Position numbers and translations under genes: made by a program
DNA from: Megascapheus bottae
Taxonomy: Eukaryota > Chordata > Mammalia > Rodentia > Geomyidae
DNA length: 64,000 nucleotides
Reading direction: 5' to 3'
Assembly: GCA_024803745.1 (NCBI GenBank)
Contig: JANJXV010000190.1
Location: forward strand, 124,001-188,000
In this document: positions 39,200 to 50,700 of the stretch, in pieces
Layout: every line of letters starts with the position of its first letter
Numbering within the stretch: position 1 is the first letter of the stretch
Notes under the pieces: generated by a model
Databases searched by the model: none
The model's input: only the letters and a program-made list of their open reading frames with translations
Told to the model about the DNA's origin: nothing

Positions 39200-40440
39200 T
39201 TTTCCTACTTCATTGGGGGGGGTGCTTCATTTTAATTTTATCTTATGTTAAACACTGTTAAAGTAAGTTTGGGAAGAGAATTCTTTTCTGCAAAGGTTTG
39301 AGACAGGATGTGAAAATCTAGCTCATTGTTGCTTTAGACCAGGCGAAAGAAGCACATGACCATGTTTCTCCTTAGTAGGCCATGGCAAGCAGCATGGAAA
39401 TTAAACTGCAGGACAGGGGATACTGGGACCCTTTCTGTCTGCCACTTCCCTTGCTGATCTTATCAATTAGCCACTGGGCTGTGATAAGTTAATCCTGATA
39501 ACATAATTCTTACATCTTACTCCTGTCACTCCTAATTTCTTTTTTCACATGTCCTTTATTCCTAATCAATAAGGGTTAGTCAAGTATAGTTTTCAGCTAA
39601 ATATTACTATTAATAAACTTGAAAAGTTTATTAAAAGTTTGAAAAGATGAAAAAAGAAGACTGTCACAGGAATTGACTTGGTTAGATCTTTCTTTTCTAC
39701 AGCTCCATTTTATTATTAGCTTATATAATGGTTAGGTGACTACAATATAAAGTACTAGGGGCAACTGTAAAGTGGGTTATTTATACCTCTGACATCCAGT
39801 TTGATGGGTAAGCATGTAATAGTTGCTAGCCTAGTCTCCAAACCTTTTCTAGATGAGGAGAAACAGCAACAACCTCTTGATATCTGAAATATTCGCTGGA
39901 ATTCTGCCTCCCTTATGCATGTGTTTCCATTTGGCAGTGAATTCTACATATTACCAGTGTGCTTTGACATAGGCCTTTTTCCTGGAAGCAGCAAGCACTA
40001 TTCAACTGTTACTAAGCATCTGTGCCATTCTCTGCACTGTTCTTTGTCCACCTTTGCATAGTGGATTTACATCTCCATTGTCTTCACTCATATAACTCCT
40101 GTGATGGTATGGGCTCCAACCTGTGGCCATGACCTTCTCAGGCTTGAGTTAGGAGTTTGAGAGGGTGCCCTGAAAGCCCTCAACGCTTTATAAAGCGTAT
40201 GGTAGTCCAGGTTTAGAAAGTGCTTGCTTCTCGAGTTATCTTCTAGATAACAACTTGAAAGTGTTTTGGGGAATTGGCCTCACCATTCAGTCCTCATCGG
40301 CACAGCTGCAGTGCTCAACACATCTGAGCTCAGAGGACACCTCTAGCCTTATTTTCGGAATTCCCCAAACAAGCTGCTCACACCTTTGTTTCTGGAGACC
40401 ACTCAAGATCCATGTGTCAGTGTAATGTGTCTGTGTATGT
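39200..40440. other. Intergenic spacer between GOLGA3 and ANKLE2
   Basis: Unique-looking sequence without SINEs; contains a 16-bp perfect palindrome at 40183-40198. Confidence 0.6.
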
Positions 40441-40566
40441 GGGTACCACATACACAGAAAAGGCTCGGAAGTGGTGCTGTGGCTCAAATGGTAGAGCGCT
40501 AGCCTTCAGTAAAGCCCAAGAACAGTGCCCATACCATGAGTCCAAGCCCCAGGACTGGCAAAAGTA
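40441..40566 (+). mobile_element. IDL-Geo SINE, 5' truncated
   Basis: Starts at the end of the left monomer (ggtaccacatacacag) and has a whole Geo monomer. Confidence 0.82.
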
Positions 40567-40843
40567 AATAAATGAAAGAAAAAGAAAAAAATACATCCCC
40601 GTTTCAGCAGAAACTTCCACCTGGGATCTGGACAGCTGCCCTGCGCCCCACCTGCCTGTTTGCATTCTTTGTGCAAATGGAGAGGAAACCGGAGAGCCAC
40701 CCATCTCGTATTCGAGGGCACAAGGCAGCTGTGTCCCACGCAGCGTGTACACTCACAGCTGCCGGTTTGTCTTTTTACTGGACGGTTATGTAGAAATTTT
40801 AGACCTCAGACCATCTGTAGTTGGTAACTAAAAAACAAATGGC

Positions 40844-41033
40844 GGGCCGGGAGTTTGGCCCAGTGGTAGAGGGCTTGCCTAGCATGCACGAAGACCCGGG
40901 TTCGATTCCTTGGTACCATACGCATAGAAAAAAGCTGGAAGTGGAGCTGAGGCTCGAGTGGAAGAGTTCTAGCCTTGAGAAAGTCCAAGGACAGTGCTCA
41001 GGCCTGAGCTCAAGCCCAGGACTGGTAAAAAAC
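40844..41033 (+). mobile_element. IDL-Geo SINE beside the ANKLE2 promoter
   Basis: Flanked by caaatggc at 40836-40843 and 41034-41041; ends about 40 bases before the CpG island. Confidence 0.92.
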
Positions 41034-41579
41034 CAAATGGCAAGGTTTCATTCTAACAAGGCACTTTCTAATGCTGGCATACTCACACGCCCCGACCGCC
41101 GGCCCCCACGCGTTCCCGCCTCCCGCCGTGCGGACTCGGGCTCCGTTCCCCAGAGGGCCCCCACCCTCCATCCCACCGCGGGACGCCACCTCCAACCCCA
41201 GGCCGCGAGCCCGCACGCCCCGGGCGGCCGTCCGGACGCCGCCGCCCCGGCGCTCGACTCCGCCCACCGGAGCGCGGGCGACGCCTACACGTCAGGCCCG
41301 GGCCGGCTGCCCGCGCCGCTGCCTGAAGCGCTCGCGCGCGCATCGGGACCCTCCTAGGTGCCGTCTCGCCGCGCCGCCTGGGGCCCTGTGCTTGGCCCTC
41401 CACTAAGAGCTGGAGGTGCCGGCCCCGCGCGTAACGCTCGGCCTCCGCCTGTGCCGGGATCCCCGCGCAGGCAGCGGCGCAGGCAGCGGCGCGGGCAGCC
41501 AGCCGGGGACCTGAGGAGGGCGAGGCCCGGCAGCTACGCGGGCAGCCGCGGGGCGGGAGCCGCTCTCGAGGCGGCGGCG

Positions 41580-41760
41580 ATGCTGTGGCCTCGTCTGGCG
41601 GCGGCCGAATGGGGGGCGCTGGCCTGGGAGCTGCTGGGCGCCTCGGTGTTGCTCCTCGCTGTGCGCTGGCTGGTGCGGCGGCTGGAGAAGCGGCCGCGGG
41701 GCGTTGGCGAGAGCCGGACGGCCGCCCCGCCTCCCCGCGCGGCCGCGGGCCCCCGCTCCG
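41580..41760 (+). CDS. ANKLE2: ANKLE2 exon 1, start codon and membrane segment
   Basis: ATG at 41580-41582. Encodes a hydrophobic segment around [17 protein letters not shown] followed by Arg/Lys-rich residues, as expected for an N-terminal membrane anchor. Leaves in phase 1. The donor gtgagtc is repeated three times in tandem (see findings). Confidence 0.95.
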
Positions 41761-44700
41761 GTGAGTCGTGAGTCGTGAGTCGCGGCGGCCGGTGTCCGGT
41801 CCCCCGGGCCCCGCGCGGAGGGAGGAGGGGTCGAGCGAGCCCAGGGGGCGGGGGCGGGGGCGGGGGCGGGGAGAGAGGGAAGGGGCAGCCGTCAGGGTCG
41901 GTGGGCCTGCGGGGACTTCTCCCCGCAGACGTCAGGAACACGGGGAGAGCACGCCGCCGCCCGCAGGGCCATGCACCTGTGACGTGGTCCGTTCAGAGCT
42001 GCCGTGGGAGCGGGCGCATCCCGGGCCGACCAGCCGGGCGCTGCGCTGGCCACTCCGAAGGCTGAGAGCCTCTGGGGGTGACTGGGAATCCAGTCGGGGC
42101 AGGACGGTCCGTGAGCCTGTCAGCTCCAGCTAATCACCGGGAAAGCCTAGCTGTGAGCACAAAAGTTAATGGAAAGTGCCCGGGCTCTGGGTTCAGGACA
42201 AACAAAACCCCAGGAGCACTCCGCACAGGCAGGACGGGCAAATTTGAAGGCTAGACGCTTATGTAGGTGAGCAGACGTGGACCCAGGGTCATCTGAAACT
42301 TGTGCTTAGTCTTCCCTTCCTGCAGTGGATGCTTAGCCTTGTGTTCACCCTCTTGCTAGAAGGCTGATGTCTTTCGGGAAGATGAGTTTCCTTAGTCCTC
42401 TTAGAAAGATGCCATTAGTAGTAGTAAGAAACAAAACTGATAAACCTCACCTTCGAAACTCAGTACTAAACGGGTTCTTAGGAGTAATGAAGGCCTCACA
42501 TACCATTGAAATTATACGCACCTTATTTATTTCGTGGTGGTGGATATTGAACCCAAGGTCTTGCAGGCCCATACTTCTGAGTTACCTTCTCAGCCTTCCT
42601 TCCTTAAGGATAATTTATTGTTCAAAGTGTTAGCTTTACAACTGAAGAAACAGGTGATGGAAGGTCAGGCTCTTTCTGGTATCAAACTGAGCTGTGGCAA
42701 AGTCCAATGGGATGTAGATCTGTGGACAGTGCATCCAGCACCCTCCATCACATTGGACTTTGTCTTCTCTTGTCCCCTTAAGGTGTTAGGGTAAACGTTA
42801 GTAAGTGAAATGCTTATTATGCATTTACACCATTAACACTACAAAAAACTTAATTCAAGACACTGGGAATGAAAGCACCAAACCAATTTCTAGTAGTTCA
42901 TTTGTTAAGTGTTTTTAGGTATGTACAAGATTACAATAATCGTGTAAACCAACTGAACTCGTGAAAAAGCTGGCATAATTAGCAGATAGGGAAATAAATT
43001 AAGATACCATTACAGATATATTAGGATGACTAAGGTAAAAATACTGTTCTTTCCAAAAGTTATCAGAGATGCTGAGAAACCAGCTCCTTCATGTATTGAG
43101 GGTAGGAGTGATAAGAGTGCTTACCTAGCATGCATGAAGACTCAGGTTAGATTTCTCAGTACTATATACATAGAACAAAAAGCCAAAAGTGGTTCTGTGA
43201 CTCAAGTGGTAGAGCTCTAGCCATGAGAAAGCCCAAGAACAGTGTGCTCAGGGCCTGAGCTCAAGCCCCAGGACTGACCAAAAAAAAGTTAAGAAAATCT
43301 GTATACCATTGGCTGAGATTCCCTACGTGTTAGTATGCTGTATAATCACAATGCACATATGAGAAGCAGGAATTAATAATGATTCAATATTATTGTATAT
43401 ACTGCAGCCCTAGCACAATTCTCCACATCTCTGTCTTCTGGTCTATTTGTCACACAATCTATCCATGAATCGGTCACGTCATCTACACAAGATCAAGAGA
43501 TGTTTTACCAACAATTCGATGTCAGTGCTGCATTGCTGAGGGGTGTGGGTGTGGGTGTGGGTGTGGTTATGGTTATTTATTTTGTCAGTTGTGGGACTTG
43601 GACTCAGCCTGGGCACTGTCCTAAGCTCTTCAGCTCATGGCTACTGTCCTACCCCTTGAGCCACAGTGACACTTTTCCTTTTCTAGTGATTAATTGCATA
43701 TAAAGGTGCCATGATCTTTAATGCCCTGGCTGGCTTTGAACTGCAATCCTCAGATCTCAGCCTCCTGAGTAGCTAGGATTACAGGCGTGAGCCGCTGTGC
43801 CCAGTTTATCACTGAGTTTATGGGCTCAAGGGCCACTGAACTATGGCCCCCACTTGTCTTGTGAGTAAAAGCTCCTTAAAGCACAGTCCTGCTTTCTTGT
43901 TTATGTGTAATTGACAGCTGTTCTTGAGTGCTGGAGTGGCTTCTTGGCTTACAAAATCTCAAGTGCTTTTCTGGCCCTTCCAAGGGTGGTATCCTGAGCC
44001 CTGACCCCTGAGCTCATCACATATTCCTTTTTCTGTCAGCTGGAAGCAGTACTTAGTCATTCGCTGCATCCTAGACTACATATAAAGGAACTTGAGACTA
44101 TCCATTCTACTATGGGAAACATATCCACTATTTAGTTCATGTAATTGTGTACAACACTTTTCTAGCAACATCCTGTTTTCCAGACACTGTTTCCCACCAC
44201 TCTTTGTTATCCATCGAAATAGTTAGGTTCATTTGTTTTGGTTTGTGTTGCATTTAGTAGCTTCTGCCATCTTTGTCTACTTGCCTCTTGAGTATCAGAA
44301 AATATGTCTAAATGCTTACAATCAGAAGTGTTACTTCTGCTTCTTACCCCCTTTTTTCCTGGTTCCTTCCTAGTCTAAATCCTAGTTAATCTCATGAGTT
44401 TCTATCTTATCTTTGAACAGAAACCCCTATATCTTGCAATGTGACTGATAGTAACAGTGTACAGCTTTTCTTATTTTCCTTTTTTTTTTTTTTTTAATTT
44501 TTACCAGTCCTAGGGCATGACCTCATAGCTTATTTTGCTCAAGGTTAGCGTTCTACTACTTTGAGCCATAGTGCCACTTCTGGTTTTATGAGTAGTTGAT
44601 TGGAGATAAGTCTCTCAGACTTTCCTGCCCCAGCTGGCTTTGAACCTGGCTTTGAATGGTGATCCTGAGATCTCAGCCTCCAGAGAGGCTGAGAGGATCG

Positions 44701-47700
44701 CATGCATGAGCTACTAATGCTCAGCCTCTTGTTTTGTTCCTTTAAGCCAGAGTGTTATATATCACCAAAGCTGGAACTTACTGTGTAGCCCATATGGCCT
44801 CAAACTCTGGACCCTCCCACCTCAGTCAAGTACTGAGATTGTATGCCTACAACACAATACCTAATCTTATGGGGTTATTTTTGTTTTTATTTGTGTTTTG
44901 CCAGTCCTAGGGCTTGAAACACAGGGCCTGAGCACTGTCCTTAGGCTTTCTCAAGGCTAGCACTCTACCACTTGAGCCACCATACCACTTCTGGCTTTTT
45001 CTATGTATGTGGTACTGAGGAATCGAACCGGGTTTTCATGCATGCCAGACAAGCACTCTACTATGCCAAACTCTACTACTATGCCAAACTCCCAGCCCCT
45101 ATGTTTTTGTTTTTATTCTAACTTTCTAGCATGCTATTACTCATTCTGAAAGATTAAGAAGCCTGTGTTCTTTGACAGCTTAATAGATGTAACTGACATT
45201 TATGGAGAATTTATCACTGTCAGAAGCAATAGTACAGACTTTACATGCATCATTTTATCTAATTTTCATTATAACCTAAAAGTATAGCTATTATGTCCAT
45301 TTTATAGGTAAGAAATCTGAGGCTCAGAGCTTAAAAAATTGCCAAAGACATAGTGATGTAACATAGGTTATGTAGGTCTATTTAGGTTTGCTTGGTTGTT
45401 AGGACAAAACCTAAAAAGCTGCTAGGACAGCCTTGAAAGGTGTCTTTAAAGTGAGGACACTGTGAAAGGTGGGGTCCTGTGTGGAACTGGGAATACCCTG
45501 TCTTCTACCTCTGATGTACACCCCGAGCCCAGCAAGTTGATTGTTGCTCTCTTGGACCTAGATGACATGACAATGGATGCTGTGTTGGCCAAGTTGAAAC
45601 TCCTGAATCCAGATGATCTTAGAGAAGAAATTGTCAAAGCTGGATTGAAATGTGGACCCATTACATCAACCACGAGGTTCATTTTTGAGAAGAAATTGGC
45701 TCGAGCTTTACTAGAACAAGGTGGAACATTGCCTTTGTGTCTTCCCAACCATAATGAAGCAGCCTTCCCAGCATTCAGCCAGAGTGTACCAAGGATCCCC
45801 ACTTGTGCTGGAGAGAACCCAACTGAACAGACCAAACTTTCTGAAGACAGAGATTTTGGTTACAATGTGGGCTTGAACCCTCCAGAGGAAGAAGCTTTGC
45901 CATCAAAGGCCTGCCCATTGCTCTTTAGTCCTTCTGTGGGAATTGACACCCACAAGACTAGAGGGACAGCCTCTAAAGAGCCAGCCCTTTACTACGGAGT
46001 GTGCCCAGTGTACGAGGAAGGTCCTATGAGAAGTGGTAATGTGCTCATCATCCCCTAAGCTTAACCATTTGTCACATTTGGTACCTTCCTAAATCTTCTG
46101 TAAATCTAAGGAAGAAGTTTTACTGTTTGTTAAGGAAACTGGATACTATAAGATGCATAACAACAAAATATTGATTAGGGGGCCAGGAACATAGCCTAGT
46201 GGTACAGTGCTTGCCTAGCATGCACAAAGCCCTGGGTTCAATTCCTCAATACCACATATACAGAAAAGACCAAAAGTGGCATAATGGCTCATATGGCAAA
46301 GCATTACCCTTGAGCAAAAGGTCCAAGGACAGTTCCAAAACCCTGAGTTCAAGCCCCAGGACTGGCAAAAAAAATATTGATTAGTTACTATTTGTAAAAT
46401 GAGTGTGTATGTGTGCACATGTGCACGCAAACATACATGCCACTGCTGAGGCTTGAACATGGGGCCTAGCTTATGCCTGTAATCCTAACTACTCAGGAGG
46501 CTGAGATCTGAGGATCATGGTTCGAAGCCAGACAAGGCAGGGAAATCTGTGAGACTCTTATGCCCAGCTAACTACAAAAAGCCTAAAGTGGTGCTATGGC
46601 TCAAATGTAGAACAGTAGCCTTGGGCTCAAAGCTCAGGGACAGCATCCAGGCCCAGATTTCAAGGCTCAGGACTGGAAAAAATAATAATTGCGTATTGTT
46701 ATTATTCCTTTGCTCACATTTGTGGTAATGCCTGCAAATGGGACGTTGGTTAAAAATGATCTTTCACCTTGTGTGGAGTGAAATACAGTTGTACATTGTG
46801 GTTTTTTGCTGTGCTACGATGTGTACTAGTCATTCATGTATAATAGACCACTCTGCCAGCAACCAAGCTACATCCATCCCTGGATCAACCATCAAGTCCT
46901 TTTAAAAAAGAACCAGTGATGTCAGGAAATGGCCATGATAGTATTTTTAATCTTTATTACTATAGGCTGAGAGTGTGGCCTACAGGTAGAGTGCTCACCT
47001 AGCATGCACAAAGCCCTGGGTTCAATTCCTTGGTACCACATACACAGAAAAACCCAGAAGTGGCGCTATGGCTCAAGTGACAAAAGTGCTAGCTTTGAAC
47101 AAAAAAAAAAAAGACAGTGCTCAAACCCTTAGTTCAAGCCCCAGGACTGGCGAATTTTTTAAAAAGTAGCCTCTTGTAGGAAATCCTCAATTAAGCCAGG
47201 TGCTATGGCTCATACCTGTCATCTCAGGAAATTAAAATTGAGAAGATTGCAAATCAAGGTAAATCTGGGCAGAAAGTTGACAAGATCCCATCTTAACCAA
47301 TGAAGCTTGGCACAGTAGATGCACCTATGATCTCTGCTGTGCAAAAAGTTGTATGTAGGTAACTCCAGGAAAATATGTGAGACCCTACCAAAAAGTGATG
47401 TGGAAGAAAACAAGGCTGGAGGCACAATGCAGAGCCCTGAGTTCAAACCCTAGTACCCCCCCCCAATTAAACAAAACATTTAATGTAGTATAGTATGAAA
47501 AATTCATGTACAGTTTCCTTCTCACTCAAATTTTATTTATAGTATATTTTGATAAATATATTTTAACTTTTAATATAAATATGCATACAAATATATGGAT
47601 GAATACTTTTTGTTTAATTTTCTTGTGCAGATCCTTGGGCTTGAACTCAAGTCCTGGGCACAGTCCCTGCACATTTTTGCAAAAGAAGTACAGATCCAAG

Positions 47701-50700
47701 AAAGTGTATAAAGTATTTGTAAAACTGAAAATGTCCCCTCTCTGAAATACATTACAGTCTTATCTAAATAAGGAGAGCTAATATCTGTCTGTTCAGGAGT
47801 TCCAGTTACTCATCTCTAGTTTTCTTTTGTTACTTTTCCTAACTAGAAAGGATCCATGTTTATGAAGACAAAACAGAAGCATTACAAGCTGTCAAAATGA
47901 TTAAAGGGTCCCGATTTAAAGCTTTTTCAACCAGAGAAGATGCTGAGAAATTTGCTAGAGGAGTTTGTGATTATTTCCCATCTCCAAGCAAAGCTGTGCC
48001 ACCACTGTCTCCTGTGAAGATAGCGCCACTCTTTGGCAATGTTGGGTTGAAAGGTAAACCATAATGTGCATCATTGATATCAGTTACTCCAAAATATCTT
48101 GCTCGAGTCCTCTTTTGCTCGAGTCCTCTTTCCCAGTGTTATGGCACCATGATTTCTCCTCTGTGAGAGAAATCTGGTGTGGCAGAAGGGAAGAGCTACA
48201 GGGTGCCTGTGGCTCATGCCTGTAAGTCTAGCTGCTCAGGAGACTGAGATCTGAGGATCATAGTTCAAAGCCAGCCCAGGCATGAAAGTCCATGAGACTC
48301 ATCTCCAGTTAACCACCAGAAAACCAGAAGTGATGCTGTGGCTCAAAGTGTAGAATGATAGTCTTGAACTGAAGAGCCCAGGGACAGTGCCCAGGCACAG
48401 AGTTCAAGCCCCATGACCAACCCAAAAAAAAAAAAAAGGGGGGAAGAACTGAGACCCTGGCAGTGAATAGCCAAAGTGGAGAAAGGAGCTGAGAACAGGG
48501 CTAGGGTAGGTTCAGAGATACAACTGTAGATTCAGAGAAGATACTAGGAGAAGCTGAGTGAGCCTGAAGCCACTTTGGCTCTGAAGCTGACCAGCCCAAA
48601 CTTAGCATGTCATGTGAACCATGGAAAAATGGAAAAAGAAACTGTTGTCCTTTCTGTCTGACTCCTGTGACTTCCTGCTTCCAGCTGGATTCAGAATACT
48701 GAGGCTAAAATCAGTGTTCATTCATTCCCATCTGAAAAACATCTAGGAGTTAGGGCCAGGAGTGTGGTCTAGTAGTTGAGTGCTTACCTAGCGTGCACAA
48801 AGCCCTGGGTTCAAGCCGGTACCACATTCACAGCAAAAGCTGGAAGTGGCCCTGTGGCTCCAATAGCAGAGCATTAGCCTTGAGCAAAAGGTTTCCAGTA
48901 AAGGCAAAGAAAAAAAAATTTTTTGCCAGGTACGGTAGCTCACGTCTGTAATCCTAGCTACTCAGGAGGCTGAGATCTAAGGATTGCAGTTCAAAGCCAG
49001 CCCAGGCACTAAAGAACATGAGACTCTTATCTCCAGTTAACCACTAGAAAACTGGAAGTGGTGCTGTGGCTTAAAAGGTTATGGTAGTAGCCTTGAGCTG
49101 AAGATCTCAGGGACAGTGCCCAGGCCCAGAGTTCAAGCCCCATGAGTGACAAAATAAATAAGTAAGTAAGTAAATACATACATACATCTATGTGCTGGTC
49201 TCCCCTGTTGGAACCAGAAATCTAACAGCATCTTCTTTTCAACCCATCCAGGGCTCTGTTTGGAGAAGCTTGACCTTGGCTCTAGTGCCCTCTTCCCACA
49301 CAATTGTATAGGCTTCACAAGTGACTGCATATAGAGAAAAGGGGCCGTGACCTGGATAGCTGGCTCTTTTCCTTAGACTTACTCCTTCCTAAGTTTGAGA
49401 AAGGTCCCCTGAAGGAAATCAAGTTAAATCATTTTAGGCATTGTGATTAGACCTATGAAGCAGGGTTTGGAGCAGTTCCCACTTTGCATGAACACATGCA
49501 TGTTGGAGAGTACCTGTGATAGCATCTGATTTCTCATTCACCCAGTTATGAAACTTAAGAGTGTCAAATAAATAAAGCCTTATTCGTGGAGGCTTTTGGC
49601 CATCTTATACCACTTAGTCAAGTTCTTTGCCATCTTCTTACCTGTTATTCCTCAAGAGAAGGGTTCATCCCTGAGCACAGCAGCATGGGTGAGAAGTCGT
49701 GTACTTAAATGTTCTCTTGATGACAGATGGATTGTGCTTATCTGAACTGGAAACAGTGAACAAAGAGCGAGCAAACAGTTATAAAAATCCCCGTACTCAG
49801 GAACTCACCAACAAGCTGAGGAAAGCTGTAGAGAAGGGAGAGGAAGGCACCTTTTTGGATCTTATCTGGAGTAACCCTCGGTATCTAATTGGTTCTGGGG
49901 ACAACCCAACTGTTGTACAGGTAAGTCTGCCTTCAGCATTATTTGTACCATGTGGCTATTATACTGATTATAAAAGACTTTAAAAAACGTTAAGCTCAGA
50001 GCATGTGTCTTTCAGGAAGGATGTAGGTACAATGTCATGCATGTTGCTGCTAGAGAGAATCAGGCTTCCATGTGCCAACTGACGTTAGAGACTCTGGAGA
50101 ACCCTGAGTTCATGAGGCTCATGTACCCCGATGATGACTTGGGCATGCTGCAGAAGCGTATCCACTACATTGTTGACCTGTACTTGAACACTCCAGACAA
50201 AGCCGTGAGTGTGTTCTCAAAATGTATCTTACTCAGATCAGTATGCAAGGGATGTGGGAGATTGGTATGGAGGTTCAGAGAATTAAAAATACCTTATGAC
50301 CCCATCCTCCTAATACTGGGCACATATACAGAGAAGTGTAAATTATTACTCCTTCATGCCCTTGCTTAAGGAAGCGTTACTCACAATAGCCAAACAGTGG
50401 AATCAGTCAAAGTGCTCAACAACAAATGAGTGAATAAAGAAAATATTGTGAGCAAGGCGTTGGTGGCTCATGCCTAGAATCCTGGCTACTCAGGAGGCTG
50501 AGATCTGAGGATCATGGTTCAGAGTGAGCCTGGGTACAAAGGTCCGTGAGACCAGTCCTGTGGCTTAAACTCAGGTCCTGAGCACTGTCTGTGGGTTCCC
50601 CCCCACCTCAAGGCTACAGCTCTACCACTTGAGCCAAAGTACCACTTCCGGCTTTTTTCTATGTATGTGATACTGAGGAAGCCATGCTAGGCAAGCACTC

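Larger units (their letters stand above)
36290..39200 (+). other. GOLGA3: GOLGA3 3' UTR
   Basis: A 2.9-kb stretch without splice-compatible coding sequence follows the stop. It is mostly unique, AT-rich sequence with a Geo fragment (37914-38018) and one full SINE (38119-38320). Possible early poly(A) signals lie at 37457 and 37518. The end is placed just after the AATAAA at 39178 and is an inference. Confidence 0.75.
41070..42060 (+). promoter_or_regulatory. ANKLE2: CpG island promoter of ANKLE2
   Basis: About 1 kb of very GC-rich, CpG-dense sequence in an otherwise AT-rich window, covering the 5'UTR, exon 1 and the start of intron 1. GC-box-like GGGCGGG occurs at about 41554 and repeatedly at 41844-41871. 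No convincing TATA or CCAAT box was seen, so broad housekeeping-type initiation is likely. Confidence 0.88.

Noticed and set aside
40821..41357. 178-codon open frame upstream of ANKLE2
   Set aside because: Its first half is an IDL-Geo SINE and its second half CpG-island sequence with few stops; not a protein gene.
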